Below, in pieces: positions 53,672 to 63,944 of a stretch of 64,000 nt of DNA (position 1 is the stretch's first letter; every line of letters begins with the position of its first letter). Below the pieces are notes generated by a model that saw nothing but the letters and a program-made list of their open reading frames with translations, searched no databases and was not told the DNA's origin. Position numbers and translations under genes: made by a program. Source of the stretch: Vibrio sinaloensis (GTDB lineage: Bacteria > Pseudomonadota > Gammaproteobacteria > Enterobacterales > Vibrionaceae); the NCBI RefSeq assembly GCF_000808535.1, contig NZ_JWLV01000045.1:265589-329588 (forward strand). Direction: 5' to 3'.

Positions 53672-53709
53672 TCAGGCACTTCACTCGCCGATCGTCTCGA
53701 AGTGCCTGA
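53672..53709 (+). terminator. hairpin after the importer genes
   Basis: 11-bp stem TCAGGCACTTC / GAAGTGCCTGA with 16-nt loop, 16 nt after the permease stop; no T-run. Confidence 0.5.
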
Positions 53710-53766
53710 CATTCCTCCCAATTGTTAAAAATATTCACGAAACATAAAAAACTAGTTGATCATAGT

Positions 53767-53785
53767 AATGATAATAATTAGCATT
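53767..53785 (+). promoter_or_regulatory. Fur box of the aerobactin biosynthesis operon
   Basis: AATGATAATAATTAGCATT matches 17 of 18 positions of AATGATAATNATTATCATT, 37 nt upstream of iucA; the best Fur site in the window. Confidence 0.9.
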
Positions 53786-53822
53786 CGCATGTCAGTTTTG
53801 TTAATAACTATCGAGAACTATA

Positions 53823-55628
53823 ATGAATCGTACAAACGATCTGCTCAGCACCTCATCGATAATCGATGACATACCCAAGAAGACAAATGGAAATGCGCCT
53901 CCTATGGCCTGCTTCCTCAATGCGCTTGCTCGTGAGTGTGAGGCCGTTCAAGTTGTCCATACCGAGACCCAGTCACGACTTAACATCAAGCTAAGTAACC
54001 TGCGAACCATTCAAATCGGTTTGCAGTATTTCTCTTCGCTGGGCAGTCATGAATACCAACTTCCGGCACAACTTGTTGATTCAAATGGCTCACGTGACAT
54101 TGAATTTAGTGAAATGCTCCAGCTTATTGTCAGTGACCAGGGCTTAGTGGGCATGGTCAGCCAAGAGCAGCAACAAATTTTTGTTCAACGTGTGCTCGAA
54201 AGCGTGCGAAATACCTATCAAGCAATCGAACACTCGCCATACCAACGCCAGCTATTCGAAGACCGATTAGATTTTAAGACTGCCGAACAAGGCCTGCTGA
54301 TTGGTCACTCATTCCATCCTGCGCCCAAGAGCCGAGAGCAGTTTTCTCTGCAAGATGCCAAACGTTACTCCCCTGAAATGGGCTCTCACTTTCCGCTACA
54401 CTGGTTGGAAGTCCGTTCTCACCGCCTCCAGTTTGGCAGCTCCGCCGATGTAAGTTTCGATGAGAGAATGGCGCAATTGGTCGCCCACCATCCGCATTTA
54501 GTTGAGGCACACCAAAACGCGAGAGCCCGAGGAAATCAGCTACTGCCTGTGCATCCATGGCAATGGCAGGTGATGCGCGAGCGAGAAGACATTCAAGATT
54601 TCATCGAACAAGGTGAAATAACACCACTTGGCCAACTTGGCGCTCCTTGGTATCCGACCTCTTCAACGCGTTCACTGTACGCGCCAACGCTGCCTTATAT
54701 GTTGAAGTTTTCGTTGAGCGTAAAACTGACCAATTCTGTTCGTAATCTCTCACTCAAAGAAGTGATTCGTGGGACGCGATTAAATGACCTGTTCCACTCA
54801 ACCGAACTAAACAACCAGCTTGGTTCTGAGCGCGGCTTTCAGTTAATGCAAGAGCCCGCGTTTATCGGCTTAATCGACAAAGCGGGTGCGATTATTAACG
54901 AAAGTCTTGTGGCATTTAGAGATAACCCTCTTGCAACGAAACCACAAGAAGAGGCCGTTGTCCTTGCAACGCTTACCCAACAAAACCCTTATGCCACATG
55001 TTCGCTGGTTGCCCGGCGCATTAAAGACTACGCTGCGACTAAACGCATTCCTGAGCCTCTTGCCGCGCAGCAGTGGTTTGATGCTTATTGCCAACATGCT
55101 GTCGTCTCTTTGTTTGATTTGCAGGCCAATCACGGTGTGGTGTTCCTCGCCCACCAGCAAAACATCGTCATGCAGCTCAAAGATGGTTTCCCTATTGGCA
55201 TGTATTACCGCGATTGCCAAGGCACTGGGTATACAGATCTTGCCTTTACACGCTACAGCGACGCTCTATCCAACGACAAAGAAAGCCTTGAGAACTACTG
55301 GAATCAAGAAAAAGTCAGACGCTACTTTGCGTACTACCTGATCATTAACTCCACCTTCAATGTCATATCTGCCATTGCCTCAGCAATCAACGTGGAAGAA
55401 GCAGATTTGGTGCGCATCTTAAGAGCTCAACTGCAAGCGCTGCTTGATTCGGGCGTTGAGGATGCAGCCTGCTTGAATTACGTACTTGAAAGCGACGTTT
55501 TGTGCTGCAAAGGGAATTTCTTCTGCTATCTACAAAATTTCAACGAGAACTCAATTCCTGACCCTGCGGTGATCTACTTCGATCTCGACAACCCATTGGT
55601 ACAAGTTAAGGAGTCTTCTCATGCATGA
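53823..55628 (+). CDS. iucA: aerobactin synthetase IucA (NIS synthetase)
   Basis: 601 residues. IucA/IucC family motifs include HPWQWQ and SAPTLPYMLKFSLSVKLTNSVRN-like region (STRSLYAPTLPYMLK) and the late QANHGVVFLAHQQN block. Adenylates citrate and joins the first N6-acetyl-N6-hydroxylysine. First gene of iucABCD; its end overlaps iucB by 8 nt. Confidence 0.93.
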   Translation: MNRTNDLLSTSSIIDDIPKKTNGNAPPMACFLNALARECEAVQVVHTETQSRLNIKLSNLRTIQIGLQYFSSLGSHEYQLPAQLVDSNGSRDIEFSEMLQLIVSDQGLVGMVSQEQQQIFVQRVLESVRNTYQAIEHSPYQRQLFEDRLDFKTAEQGLLIGHSFHPAPKSREQFSLQDAKRYSPEMGSHFPLHWLEVRSHRLQFGSSADVSFDERMAQLVAHHPHLVEAHQNARARGNQLLPVHPWQWQVMREREDIQDFIEQGEITPLGQLGAPWYPTSSTRSLYAPTLPYMLKFSLSVKLTNSVRNLSLKEVIRGTRLNDLFHSTELNNQLGSERGFQLMQEPAFIGLIDKAGAIINESLVAFRDNPLATKPQEEAVVLATLTQQNPYATCSLVARRIKDYAATKRIPEPLAAQQWFDAYCQHAVVSLFDLQANHGVVFLAHQQNIVMQLKDGFPIGMYYRDCQGTGYTDLAFTRYSDALSNDKESLENYWNQEKVRRYFAYYLIINSTFNVISAIASAINVEEADLVRILRAQLQALLDSGVEDAACLNYVLESDVLCCKGNFFCYLQNFNENSIPDPAVIYFDLDNPLVQVKESSHA

Positions 55629-56538
55629 TTTCACTACCTTTATCTTTGAATCTCAACCTGAGCCGACAATAAAGCTAACGCTGCAATCCACTGACGTTGA
55701 AAACCAAGCGACTCAAGTTGGATTGATAGATGAAATCGATCGACTGTTTACCCAAGAGAAATCGCTTGCCTCTGTTGCAATGAGTGCCTCAGACCCTATG
55801 ACTTGGTCCTACCTTGCACAGCAGCTGCCTCTGTTTGGTCAAACACTCACTCGTGAAGCCTTCTACCAATCAGGCTATCACTGGCATAAACATACACCCT
55901 CTGCCAATTTCCCACTGCAAAGGGTTCAGTCTGACAGCCGCTATCGCTCTCACCCTTTACGACCAAATAAACCCCATGGAGTGGTGTACAAACGCACCGA
56001 CCTTGATGCGGAACTCGACGTCAGTTTTCGTCTACTCGACATCACTCAAGACATGCCAATGTTCACACGTTGGATGAACGACCCTCGTGTCGCACACTTT
56101 TGGGAACAAGCATGGAGTGAAGAAAAACTGACCGAATTTGCACAAGAGCGACTCAATGACCCGCACATACTGCCTTTGATTGGTGAGTTCAATGGCCAAC
56201 CCTTTGGCTACGTTGAAGCCTATTGGGTTTGTGAAGATAGATTGAGCCCTTACTACGACGTGCAAGATTTTGACCGTGGCATCCACCTACTTGTCGGAGA
56301 ACAAGCATTTCGTGGCCCTCGCTTCTTTAACGCTTGGATGCGCGCAATTAGTCACTATTTGTTTATCGACGACAGCCGTACCCAGCGTATTGTCCTTGAA
56401 CCCCGCTCCGACAATGAACGCCTCTTCAATCGCATTCTTCCTTTGGGGTACACAAAATGTTTTGAGTTCGATTTCCCTCATAAACGCTCCGCACTCTTGA
56501 TGCTTCAACGCGAAGCATTCTTTAAGGAGCAATGGTAA
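55621..56538 (+). CDS. iucB: N6-hydroxylysine acetyltransferase IucB
   Basis: 305 residues, near the E. coli length (315). GNAT fold in the C-terminal half: HFWEQAWSEEKLTEF, FGYVEAYWVCED, RTQRIVLEPRSDNERLFNRILPLGY. Acetylates N6-hydroxylysine from acetyl-CoA to form the hydroxamate. GGAG before the ATG, which lies within iucA; the stop overlaps the iucC start. Confidence 0.93.
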   Translation: MHDFTTFIFESQPEPTIKLTLQSTDVENQATQVGLIDEIDRLFTQEKSLASVAMSASDPMTWSYLAQQLPLFGQTLTREAFYQSGYHWHKHTPSANFPLQRVQSDSRYRSHPLRPNKPHGVVYKRTDLDAELDVSFRLLDITQDMPMFTRWMNDPRVAHFWEQAWSEEKLTEFAQERLNDPHILPLIGEFNGQPFGYVEAYWVCEDRLSPYYDVQDFDRGIHLLVGEQAFRGPRFFNAWMRAISHYLFIDDSRTQRIVLEPRSDNERLFNRILPLGYTKCFEFDFPHKRSALLMLQREAFFKEQW

Positions 56539-58316
56539 TGGAACAAATCGCGCTACAAAAATACTGGGCGACGGCGAACAAAGCGTTGGTAGGCAAAATC
56601 CTCTCTGAGTTCGCGTATGAACAAGCCTTCCAGTTTCAGCCTAATGGCGATCGTCTTGACCTCCATTTGGCGAAAGGCGTGAGCTATAGCTTCTGCGGGG
56701 AGACGAACATCTGGGGACAAGTCCGTATTGACCCAAGCACGATCGTCCGTACTGCACGCTCCGAGCCGCCCTGTGATTTAACCGCGGCGCAATTGATGCG
56801 GGATCTTCAACCTTTGCTCAATATGTCCGATGATGCATTTGCCGAGCACCTTGAAGATCTCAATGCCACCCTGTTGGGCGACTGCAAAATCTGGCTGCGC
56901 AAAGAGACGATGACGGCAAGAGATCTGGCTCTGCTTGGCGGCGAGCAACAGCAGAGCTACTTCGATGGCCACCCAAAGTTTGCCTTCAACAAAGGACGCA
57001 GAGGTTGGGGTTTACACGCTCTTCGAGACTATGCGCCGGAAGCAGAAAAAGCCATTCAGCTCGATTGGGTTGCAGTACATCGCGATATTGTTCAATTGGC
57101 GACCAATGAACACGTCAATTGGCAAGAGCTTTTATCGGCGTCCATCTCGCGTGATGAGCTCAATGAAATGGATCGAATTGTCGCGGCGTTTAACGTCGAT
57201 ATCGCGGATTATCACTACGTTCCCGTCCACCCATGGCAGTGGGAGAACAAAGTCGCCATGCTCTTCACTCGAGAGCTCGCACTGAAACAAATGCTGTTTA
57301 TCGGCTCATTTGGTGATGCGTTCTTACCGCAATTATCGCTGCGCACTTTGAGCAACCTCACCCGCCCCAATAGTTTCGATATTAAACTGCCGCTTACGGT
57401 CATGAATACTTCTTGCTATCGAGGCATTCCTGGGAAGTACATTTTGGCAGGCCCGATGGCATCCGATTGGATCGATTCTGTATTTAAAAGCGATCCTGTG
57501 TTGGTTGAAAAAGGTGCGCAAGTCTTGCAAGAACCGGCAGCGGCTTTCGCTCATCAGCACGACTACCAACAGCTTACTGATGCGCCCTACCGCTATCACG
57601 AGTTGCTTGGGGTCATCTGGCGCGAGTCTGCAGCAAGCAAATTGGCGCCAAACGAGCATGCCGTTTTAATGGCCGCGCTAATGGAATCTGACAATCAAGG
57701 ACAACCATTAATTGCCGAGTATATTGCCCTATCTGGCCTCTCAACCGAGGCATGGCTAACGCAGCTGTTCGATAGTGTGGTTATCCCCTACTACCACTTG
57801 TTATGCAAATACGGCGTGTCACTGATTGCTCACGGGCAAAATGTCACCCTAGTGATGGAGAACCACCAGCCAAAACGCATCCTACTTAAAGATTTTCAGG
57901 GTGACATGAGATTGGTCGACCAAGATTATCCAGAGCAAGCGTCGCTTCCTGACCCAGTAAAACAGGTGACCGTGCGCTTACCTGAGTCGTTGATCATTCA
58001 CGACCTACAAACGGGCCACTTCGTCACTACGCTGAGATTTATCTCTCCATTACTTACAAAGCTCGGCTTCAGCGAACAGAAGTTTTATCGATTGTTGGGT
58101 GATCGAATCAAACGCTACATGGCGGAAAACCCAGAATACCAACACCGATTTGCCAAGTTCGATCTGTTTAAACCTCAGATTTTACGAATTGGACTTAACC
58201 TCGCTAAGTTCAGACACAGCACAGACTCAAGTGCTTCAAGAATGCTTCCAGACATGGATGACATGTTGGACAACCCACTCTATCTCGCTCAAGCGAAAAC
58301 AGAGACCAAACAATAA
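56538..58316 (+). CDS. iucC: aerobactin synthase IucC (NIS synthetase)
   Basis: 592 residues from ATG 56538, which overlaps the iucB stop (TAATG) with GGAG 8 nt upstream; an ATG 6 nt earlier is too close to that site. HPKFAFNKGRRGW, VHPWQWENKV, KLPLTVMNTSCYRGIPGKYI and LLKDFQGDMR are IucA/IucC family blocks. Adds the second hydroxamate-lysine to citrate, completing aerobactin. Confidence 0.93.
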   Translation: MEQIALQKYWATANKALVGKILSEFAYEQAFQFQPNGDRLDLHLAKGVSYSFCGETNIWGQVRIDPSTIVRTARSEPPCDLTAAQLMRDLQPLLNMSDDAFAEHLEDLNATLLGDCKIWLRKETMTARDLALLGGEQQQSYFDGHPKFAFNKGRRGWGLHALRDYAPEAEKAIQLDWVAVHRDIVQLATNEHVNWQELLSASISRDELNEMDRIVAAFNVDIADYHYVPVHPWQWENKVAMLFTRELALKQMLFIGSFGDAFLPQLSLRTLSNLTRPNSFDIKLPLTVMNTSCYRGIPGKYILAGPMASDWIDSVFKSDPVLVEKGAQVLQEPAAAFAHQHDYQQLTDAPYRYHELLGVIWRESAASKLAPNEHAVLMAALMESDNQGQPLIAEYIALSGLSTEAWLTQLFDSVVIPYYHLLCKYGVSLIAHGQNVTLVMENHQPKRILLKDFQGDMRLVDQDYPEQASLPDPVKQVTVRLPESLIIHDLQTGHFVTTLRFISPLLTKLGFSEQKFYRLLGDRIKRYMAENPEYQHRFAKFDLFKPQILRIGLNLAKFRHSTDSSASRMLPDMDDMLDNPLYLAQAKTETKQ

Positions 58317-58366
58317 CTATAAAAACGTTTAACGCCCGTTTAAGCCCATAGTAAAGGATGATTCAA

Positions 58367-59677
58367 ATGGACAACACTAACAACGTCAAACTCGATCTTG
58401 CAGGTATTGGGGTCGGCCCCTTTAACCTCAGTGTCGCCGCACTTTTAGACACGCAGCCTCAAATCAATGCCACATTTTTTGAAGGTCGTGAACGCTTTTC
58501 TTGGCACCCTGGTTTGCTATTGGACAACACCAACATGCAGACCATGTTTTTGAAAGATTTGGTCAGTGCCGTCGATCCGGAGAATCGTTACTCCTTCCTA
58601 TCGTATCTGGTTAGGAACAAAAAGTTCTACCGTTTCCTCTCGGCGGAGCTGAACTGCATCAGCCGACATGAGTTCTCAGACTACCTTGCTTGGGCAGCAC
58701 ACCAAATGGGTAACGTTCAGTTCTCAACTAAAGTAGAGCACGTTGATTACGACGGCGAGCAGTTCACCCTTCATACCAATCAAGGCGCTTACCACGCCAA
58801 CAACTTATGTATCGGAACAGGCAAGGTGCCGTCATTCCCTGACTGCAGCAAAAAGTTCATTAGCGACAAGGTATTTCACGCAGCCGAGATTGGGCTACGA
58901 GATCGAGATTTCACCAACAAACGCGTCATGATCATTGGTGGAGGTCAAAGTGGCGCGGACATTTTCCTTAATGTCTTGCAAAGCAAATGGGGCAAACCTC
59001 GCTCGTTGGATTGGCTCTCGCGTCGTTCCAATTTCCAACCGCTCGACGAAGCCGCGTTTACTAATGAATTCTTCGCACCGGATTATGTGAATGCATTCAT
59101 CAACCTATCGCCGGACGTTAAACGCAACGAGATTACTCAGCAAAAGCTCACCTCAGATGGCATAACACAAAAAGCCCTACTGATGATTTATCAAGAGCTC
59201 TACCACCGCTTTGATGTTCTCAAAGAAGAAAAGTGGGTGAGATTGCTGCCGCATCGCACCTTAACCAATATGCGTGAAATCAATACCGGCTACGAGCTGT
59301 GCGCGGGCAATGCGCTAAGCCAACAAACTGAATACCACCAAGCGGACATCGTTATTCTCGCCACCGGATTTGAGGCACCAACACCTACTTGTCTGAACGG
59401 GATTTTGCCGCTGCTCGATCTCGATGAGAACAACCGCTATCAGCTCACCGCCAACTTTGAGCTCAAATGGGCTGGTTCTGAAAACAACAAGATTTTTGCC
59501 GTAAATGCCGGCATGCACAGTCACGGCATTGCCGAGCCACAGCTCAGTTTAATGGCGTGGCGAAGTGCGCAAATCATCAACCAGCTCGCTGGGCAAACTC
59601 TTTACGACACCGACTCGGGGCAAGGCATGATTGAATGGCTCTCCCCCGATAGCGCCATCAGCAAAGTGGTGGCGTAA
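58367..59677 (+). CDS. iucD: L-lysine N6-monooxygenase IucD
   Basis: 436 residues. FAD motif GIGVGPFNLSVAALL, FSWHPGLLLDNTNMQTMFLKD, NADPH motif IGGGQSGADIFLN, and the C-terminal HGIAEPQLSLMAWRSA match E. coli IucD closely. It makes N6-hydroxylysine, the first aerobactin step. ATG 58367 is chosen over 58358 because AAGG falls next to the earlier ATG. Confidence 0.95.
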   Translation: MDNTNNVKLDLAGIGVGPFNLSVAALLDTQPQINATFFEGRERFSWHPGLLLDNTNMQTMFLKDLVSAVDPENRYSFLSYLVRNKKFYRFLSAELNCISRHEFSDYLAWAAHQMGNVQFSTKVEHVDYDGEQFTLHTNQGAYHANNLCIGTGKVPSFPDCSKKFISDKVFHAAEIGLRDRDFTNKRVMIIGGGQSGADIFLNVLQSKWGKPRSLDWLSRRSNFQPLDEAAFTNEFFAPDYVNAFINLSPDVKRNEITQQKLTSDGITQKALLMIYQELYHRFDVLKEEKWVRLLPHRTLTNMREINTGYELCAGNALSQQTEYHQADIVILATGFEAPTPTCLNGILPLLDLDENNRYQLTANFELKWAGSENNKIFAVNAGMHSHGIAEPQLSLMAWRSAQIINQLAGQTLYDTDSGQGMIEWLSPDSAISKVVA

Positions 59678-59811
59678 GTCAGAAAGTTTTCGTTATTTGC
59701 AGGTACTCAACTTGGTCACACAAAGCTGATTACCCGCTTTTTGTAGCAACATTGGAAGCCATAAAACCCGACACGTGGTTTGGCTTTCTTCATCTAAAAA
59801 CAGAGATAAAA

Positions 59812-61977
59812 ATGAAACTGAACAAAGGAAGTTTTCCTCTATCAACCATCGCATTGGCGATAGCTTCAACAACAGCCGCCGTTGCGGTACAAGCGCAAGA
59901 CACCACCACGTTTGATGAAATGGTCGTGGTATCGAGTCGCCTACCGAAAGCGATCAGCGATATTCCAGGCACCGTCTGGTACATCGAATCTGAACAGGTT
60001 GAGCAGGAATATCGTGGTGGTAAAACCTTAGGGGAAATCCTCGCGACCGCCATCCCGTCACTGGATGTTAGCAGCGGCGCACGTACAAACTATGGTCAAA
60101 ACCTTCGTGGACGCAAAATGCTAGTGATGATTGATGGTGTCTCGCTGCAATCTTCACGTCCAATCAGTCGCCACCTAGATTCCATCGACCCGTTCAACAT
60201 TGAACGCATCGAAGTGCTATCAGGTGCGACATCGATTTACGGCGCAGGTGCTTCAGGCGGCGTCATCAATATTGTGACCAAAAAAGGGTCAGAAGATGGC
60301 CTTGAGCTTGAAACGCTGGTTGGCGGTGCAACCGGATTTAACTCAAGCAAAGATCTCGACTACCGATTTGCTCAGTCCATTGCTGGCGGCAACGAAAAAG
60401 TGCAAGCTCGTACCTCGATCGTGTACTCAAAGACCCAAGGTTTCTATGATGCCGATGGTGACATCATCACCCCTGACATCTCGCAAGGTTCACTTCAATT
60501 TAACGAGACTTTTGACGTGATGGCGAGCGCCAACATCAACCTAACAGATACGCAAAGCCTCAGCTTATTTGGCCAATACTATGACAGTGAACAAGACTCT
60601 CCGTACGGTCTGTACATTGAGGGCCGAAACTTTGTCGATGTGCGTGATGGTTTTAAATCTGACCGCCAACACGGTACAGAGCGCATTATGCTGAGCGCAG
60701 TCTACAACAATGAAGCCTTCTTAGGTCATCAGTTAATCGCCGAGGCCTCTTACCGTAAAGAAGACCAAACCTACACCCCATACTACCAAGGTGCATCGCA
60801 ACAAATTACCGATGTGCTTACGTTGAAAACAGCACTTTCCAAACAGTTTGGTGCCGTAAACCTTATCTATGGTGTCGATGCTTATCGCGACAAACTGGAC
60901 AGCAACCAAGCCTTGTTCGATCCGACCATTGCTGGCAACTCTGGTAACCTAATCAACGAGACGTACGCGACAACGGGTCGTTACCCTGGCGTGGAAGTCG
61001 GCTCCGTCGCAGGCTTTATCCAAGCGGATTGGGCAATCACTGACGACTGGCAACTTCAAGGTGGCTTCCGTTACCAGTACATGAACAACAAAATCGACGA
61101 CTTCGTTGCCTACAGTGTGCAAAAGAAAATCGCGGCAGGGAATGGCGCATCAGCAGATGCGGTTCCGGGCGGTGAAACAAGCTACAACATTGGTCTTGCA
61201 AACCTAGGGACCATCTACAGCTTAAGCGATGCAACGCAGATCTGGGCAAACTTCTCGCAAGGTTTTGACTTAGCCGATCCAGCGAAGTACTACGGCCAAG
61301 GTAGCTACTCGTCGGCGCCAGATGCTAACGGTCACTGGTCTTTGCAAAACAGCATCAACGTTGACTCTTCGAAAATGGAAGGGGTGAAAACCAACAGTGT
61401 CGAACTTGGTTTCCGCACCAACCAAAACAACTTTAATATTCAGACGGCAGCTTACTACTCACAATCTGACCGCAGCATCAAATACAACCGCACCACGCTA
61501 CTTATCGAGAAGTTGGACGACAAGCAACGCGTCTACGGTGCGGAAGGTATGGCCTCTTACTGGATAACGAGCAACCTGCAACTGGGCGCTTCAGGTCACT
61601 ATGTGATTTCTGAAGTTGAAGCAGAGAGCGGCTGGGACAAGATGAGCGCAGGCAATGCAAGTACATCAAAAGCCAGCGCTTGGTTGGGTTGGTACGACGA
61701 CAACCTAGCAGCGAAACTGCAAAGCCAAACCATGTTTGACTACGAAGATGACGCGGACAACAAACTGGAAGGCTACACAACATTCGACCTTGTTGGTAGC
61801 TACCAACTGCCTGTGGGTAGCTTAGGTTTCGGTATCCAAAACCTTCTAAATGCTGACTACACGACGATTTGGGGTCAACGCGCTCAAATTCTATACGCGC
61901 GCCACTACGCAGCAGAAGCGTACGATTACCGCAGCCGCGGCCGTACATTCACTCTGAACTACCAAGTTAAGTTCTAA
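59812..61977 (+). CDS. iutA: ferric aerobactin TonB-dependent receptor IutA
   Basis: 721 residues. Signal peptide ending VQAQD; TonB box (FDEMVVVSS); plug with RTNYGQNLRGRKMLVMIDGV and RHLDSIDPFNIERIEVLSGA; C-terminal strand ends in Phe. The text follows E. coli IutA throughout (DADGxI..., KYYGQGSYSSAP, RGRTFTLNY). Imports ferric aerobactin across the outer membrane. The frame is open 20 codons earlier from a TTG, without signal; the ATG at 59812 is used. No Fur box is seen in the 134 nt before it, so it is probably read from the iuc promoter. Confidence 0.95.
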   Translation: MKLNKGSFPLSTIALAIASTTAAVAVQAQDTTTFDEMVVVSSRLPKAISDIPGTVWYIESEQVEQEYRGGKTLGEILATAIPSLDVSSGARTNYGQNLRGRKMLVMIDGVSLQSSRPISRHLDSIDPFNIERIEVLSGATSIYGAGASGGVINIVTKKGSEDGLELETLVGGATGFNSSKDLDYRFAQSIAGGNEKVQARTSIVYSKTQGFYDADGDIITPDISQGSLQFNETFDVMASANINLTDTQSLSLFGQYYDSEQDSPYGLYIEGRNFVDVRDGFKSDRQHGTERIMLSAVYNNEAFLGHQLIAEASYRKEDQTYTPYYQGASQQITDVLTLKTALSKQFGAVNLIYGVDAYRDKLDSNQALFDPTIAGNSGNLINETYATTGRYPGVEVGSVAGFIQADWAITDDWQLQGGFRYQYMNNKIDDFVAYSVQKKIAAGNGASADAVPGGETSYNIGLANLGTIYSLSDATQIWANFSQGFDLADPAKYYGQGSYSSAPDANGHWSLQNSINVDSSKMEGVKTNSVELGFRTNQNNFNIQTAAYYSQSDRSIKYNRTTLLIEKLDDKQRVYGAEGMASYWITSNLQLGASGHYVISEVEAESGWDKMSAGNASTSKASAWLGWYDDNLAAKLQSQTMFDYEDDADNKLEGYTTFDLVGSYQLPVGSLGFGIQNLLNADYTTIWGQRAQILYARHYAAEAYDYRSRGRTFTLNYQVKF

Positions 61978-61984
61978 GCAATAA

Positions 61985-62012
61985 AAAACCGCCCAACTGA
62001 TTGGGCGGTTTT
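61985..62012. terminator. bidirectional terminator between iutA and add
   Basis: AAAACCGCCCAA / TTGGGCGGTTTT with CTGA loop; T-run on both strands. Confidence 0.93.
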
Positions 62013-62037
62013 CCTTTTGTATAACGCTCAGCTACGA

Positions 62038-63030
62038 TTAAACAAACTGCATCAAGTGTTTCTTCACATCGTCTGAAGCAAATGCTTGTTCAACACTCGC
62101 CGTGTAAATCTGCTTGTAGTCTTCAGCAGTTAGCTCAAACTGCTCCATCACCTTGGTCACTTCGTCCGTCATGGTTGTGTTCGATACCGTGCGGTTATCC
62201 GTGTTGATCGTCACAGCTAGACCATCTTTGTGGAAATCGTTTAACGGGTGCGCTTTCAGTTCAGGAATCGCTTTGGTTTGAACGTTGCTGCTTGGGCACG
62301 CTTCTAGGCCAACCACATCTTCTTTAACGCGCTGATAAGCCTCTGCGTGATCTTTAATTGCAACACCGTGGCCAATGCGCTCTGCGCCTAGCAACTCAAT
62401 CGCGTCGTACACGTTTTGACCGCAACCTTGCTCACCAGCGTGAATGGTAATGCGATAACCCTGCTCGCGCGCATACTGAGTGTACTCAACGTAATCATGA
62501 GCGAAGTTATCCAGCTCTGCACCTGCTAAGTCAAAAGCGACAACACCTTTACCTACAAATGGCACACCCGCATCAATGATGTCGTTAACCGAATCGATTG
62601 GCAGCAATTTGACCAATGACAGAATGTAGTTACCATGAATGTCGTACAACGCTTCTGCACGCTTCATGCCCTTAACCACACTGTCGATGATTTCCGCGTA
62701 AGTTAATCCTTGCTGAGTATGTAACTGAGGTCCAAAACGCACCTCTAGGTACTTAACGTTTTCTTTCGCTGCGTCTTCAAACAGTTCAAACGAAATACGT
62801 TCAAGACTTTCTTTGGTCTGCATCACTTGAATTGGCAAAGCAAAACGGTCTAGATACTCTTGTAGATTAGGGCAAGTTTCAGGCGCAACCATCATCTCTT
62901 TGATCACTGCAGGATCTTGGCTAGGTAACTCAATTTTTTGCTCCGCCGCCAAATCAATAACGGTTTGCGGGCGAAGGCTACCATCTAGGTGGCAGTGAAG
63001 ATCGATTTTTGGAAGATCAAAGTAATTCAT
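62038..63030 (-). CDS. add: adenosine deaminase
   Basis: 330 residues. KIDLHCHLDGSLRP (metal ligands), THAGEQGCGQN and INTDNRTVSNT (late Asp motif) are the adenosine deaminase motifs. Converts adenosine to inosine in purine salvage. AGGACG precedes the ATG. Confidence 0.95.
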   Translation of the reverse strand: MNYFDLPKIDLHCHLDGSLRPQTVIDLAAEQKIELPSQDPAVIKEMMVAPETCPNLQEYLDRFALPIQVMQTKESLERISFELFEDAAKENVKYLEVRFGPQLHTQQGLTYAEIIDSVVKGMKRAEALYDIHGNYILSLVKLLPIDSVNDIIDAGVPFVGKGVVAFDLAGAELDNFAHDYVEYTQYAREQGYRITIHAGEQGCGQNVYDAIELLGAERIGHGVAIKDHAEAYQRVKEDVVGLEACPSSNVQTKAIPELKAHPLNDFHKDGLAVTINTDNRTVSNTTMTDEVTKVMEQFELTAEDYKQIYTASVEQAFASDDVKKHLMQFV

Positions 63031-63235
63031 CTGTTTACGTCCTAACTTTTACTTTTTATTCGATAAAACGCCTATCGTGGTCACACTATAACTATAGTCA
63101 CCGTCAGGTTAATCACGCTTTATCTTTTGTTTTTGATAACGATAAAACTCATGGTATATGATCGACCAAGGTTAGCAACACGACAATTGTCCGGTAGAGC
63201 AAAAAATTTCACTTGGGCATTGTAGATAAATCACT

Positions 63236-63901
63236 ATGGATAAAAGCAAAATATTGGCCGAAGGGTTGAGCAAAATCCGTCAATGGGTCAAAAACCAAGA
63301 GTATCGCACCATTCAAGTCTCCAAAGGCGACTTCATCATCAAGCAACATACGCAAGTAAGCGAGGTCTACTGGGCGGACAACGCGCAGTTTTCGGTGCTG
63401 CACACCGCAGAGAACGGTAAGACGCTCAGCTTGGGTGACTACCATCTCGCAGACAATTTTTTTGGTGAAATGGAATTCTTTTCAGACGGCCCCAGCCCAT
63501 TTAGTGTGGTCGCCACATCGGACGTTGCATTGATCGCCATTCCCATGGACAAGTTTGCTGAGCTGCTACTTCAAGATGGGCATATCGCATTTTGGATGAA
63601 CCATAGAATGTCGAACATCTACCTCAACACCATGAGCATTGCGATTGAACGATCCTTATATCCGCTGAAATACAACATCATCAAAGATATGGTCGATCGT
63701 CATACCTGTAACGAGAAGTCTCAAGGTCACAGCTATATGTATCAAGAAGCGCAACGATTTGGCTGTACCGAACGGGCATACACACGCATCATTCGCGAGC
63801 TGATTGATGAAGGTTTGGTCGAAAAGGAGAGCGATAAATCGGGCGTCGTGCCAGTGAGCCTAGACGCTCTGACTCAATCGTTGGAAAAGTATTACCAATA
63901 G
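63236..63901 (+). CDS. Crp/Fnr-family transcriptional regulator
   Basis: 221 residues. An N-terminal cyclic-nucleotide-binding-like fold (FIIKQHTQVSEVYWADNAQFSVLH, then GEMEFFSDGPSPFSVVA) is followed by a C-terminal helix-turn-helix (EAQRFGCTERAYTRIIRELIDEGLVE). The Fnr-type N-terminal Cys cluster is absent, so it is not an Fe-S sensor of Fnr type. It diverges from add. Effector and targets are unknown. Confidence 0.8.
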   Translation: MDKSKILAEGLSKIRQWVKNQEYRTIQVSKGDFIIKQHTQVSEVYWADNAQFSVLHTAENGKTLSLGDYHLADNFFGEMEFFSDGPSPFSVVATSDVALIAIPMDKFAELLLQDGHIAFWMNHRMSNIYLNTMSIAIERSLYPLKYNIIKDMVDRHTCNEKSQGHSYMYQEAQRFGCTERAYTRIIRELIDEGLVEKESDKSGVVPVSLDALTQSLEKYYQ

Positions 63902-63914
63902 CCCAAAAACAAAA

Positions 63915-63938
63915 GCGCTTTCCCAATTGAGAAAGCGC
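63915..63938. terminator. convergent terminator
   Basis: GCGCTTTC / GAAAGCGC, 8-nt loop; T-rich on both sides (CTATTTATTTTATT rightward, TTTTGTTTTT leftward). Confidence 0.75.
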
Positions 63939-63944
63939 CGCTAT

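Noticed and set aside
59678..59811. Separate Fur box for iutA
   Set aside because: No match above chance was seen in this interval.
47877..61977. Vibrioferrin (pvs/pvu) locus
   Set aside because: IucD and IutA signatures and the iucA-B-C-D-iutA order fit aerobactin, not vibrioferrin.
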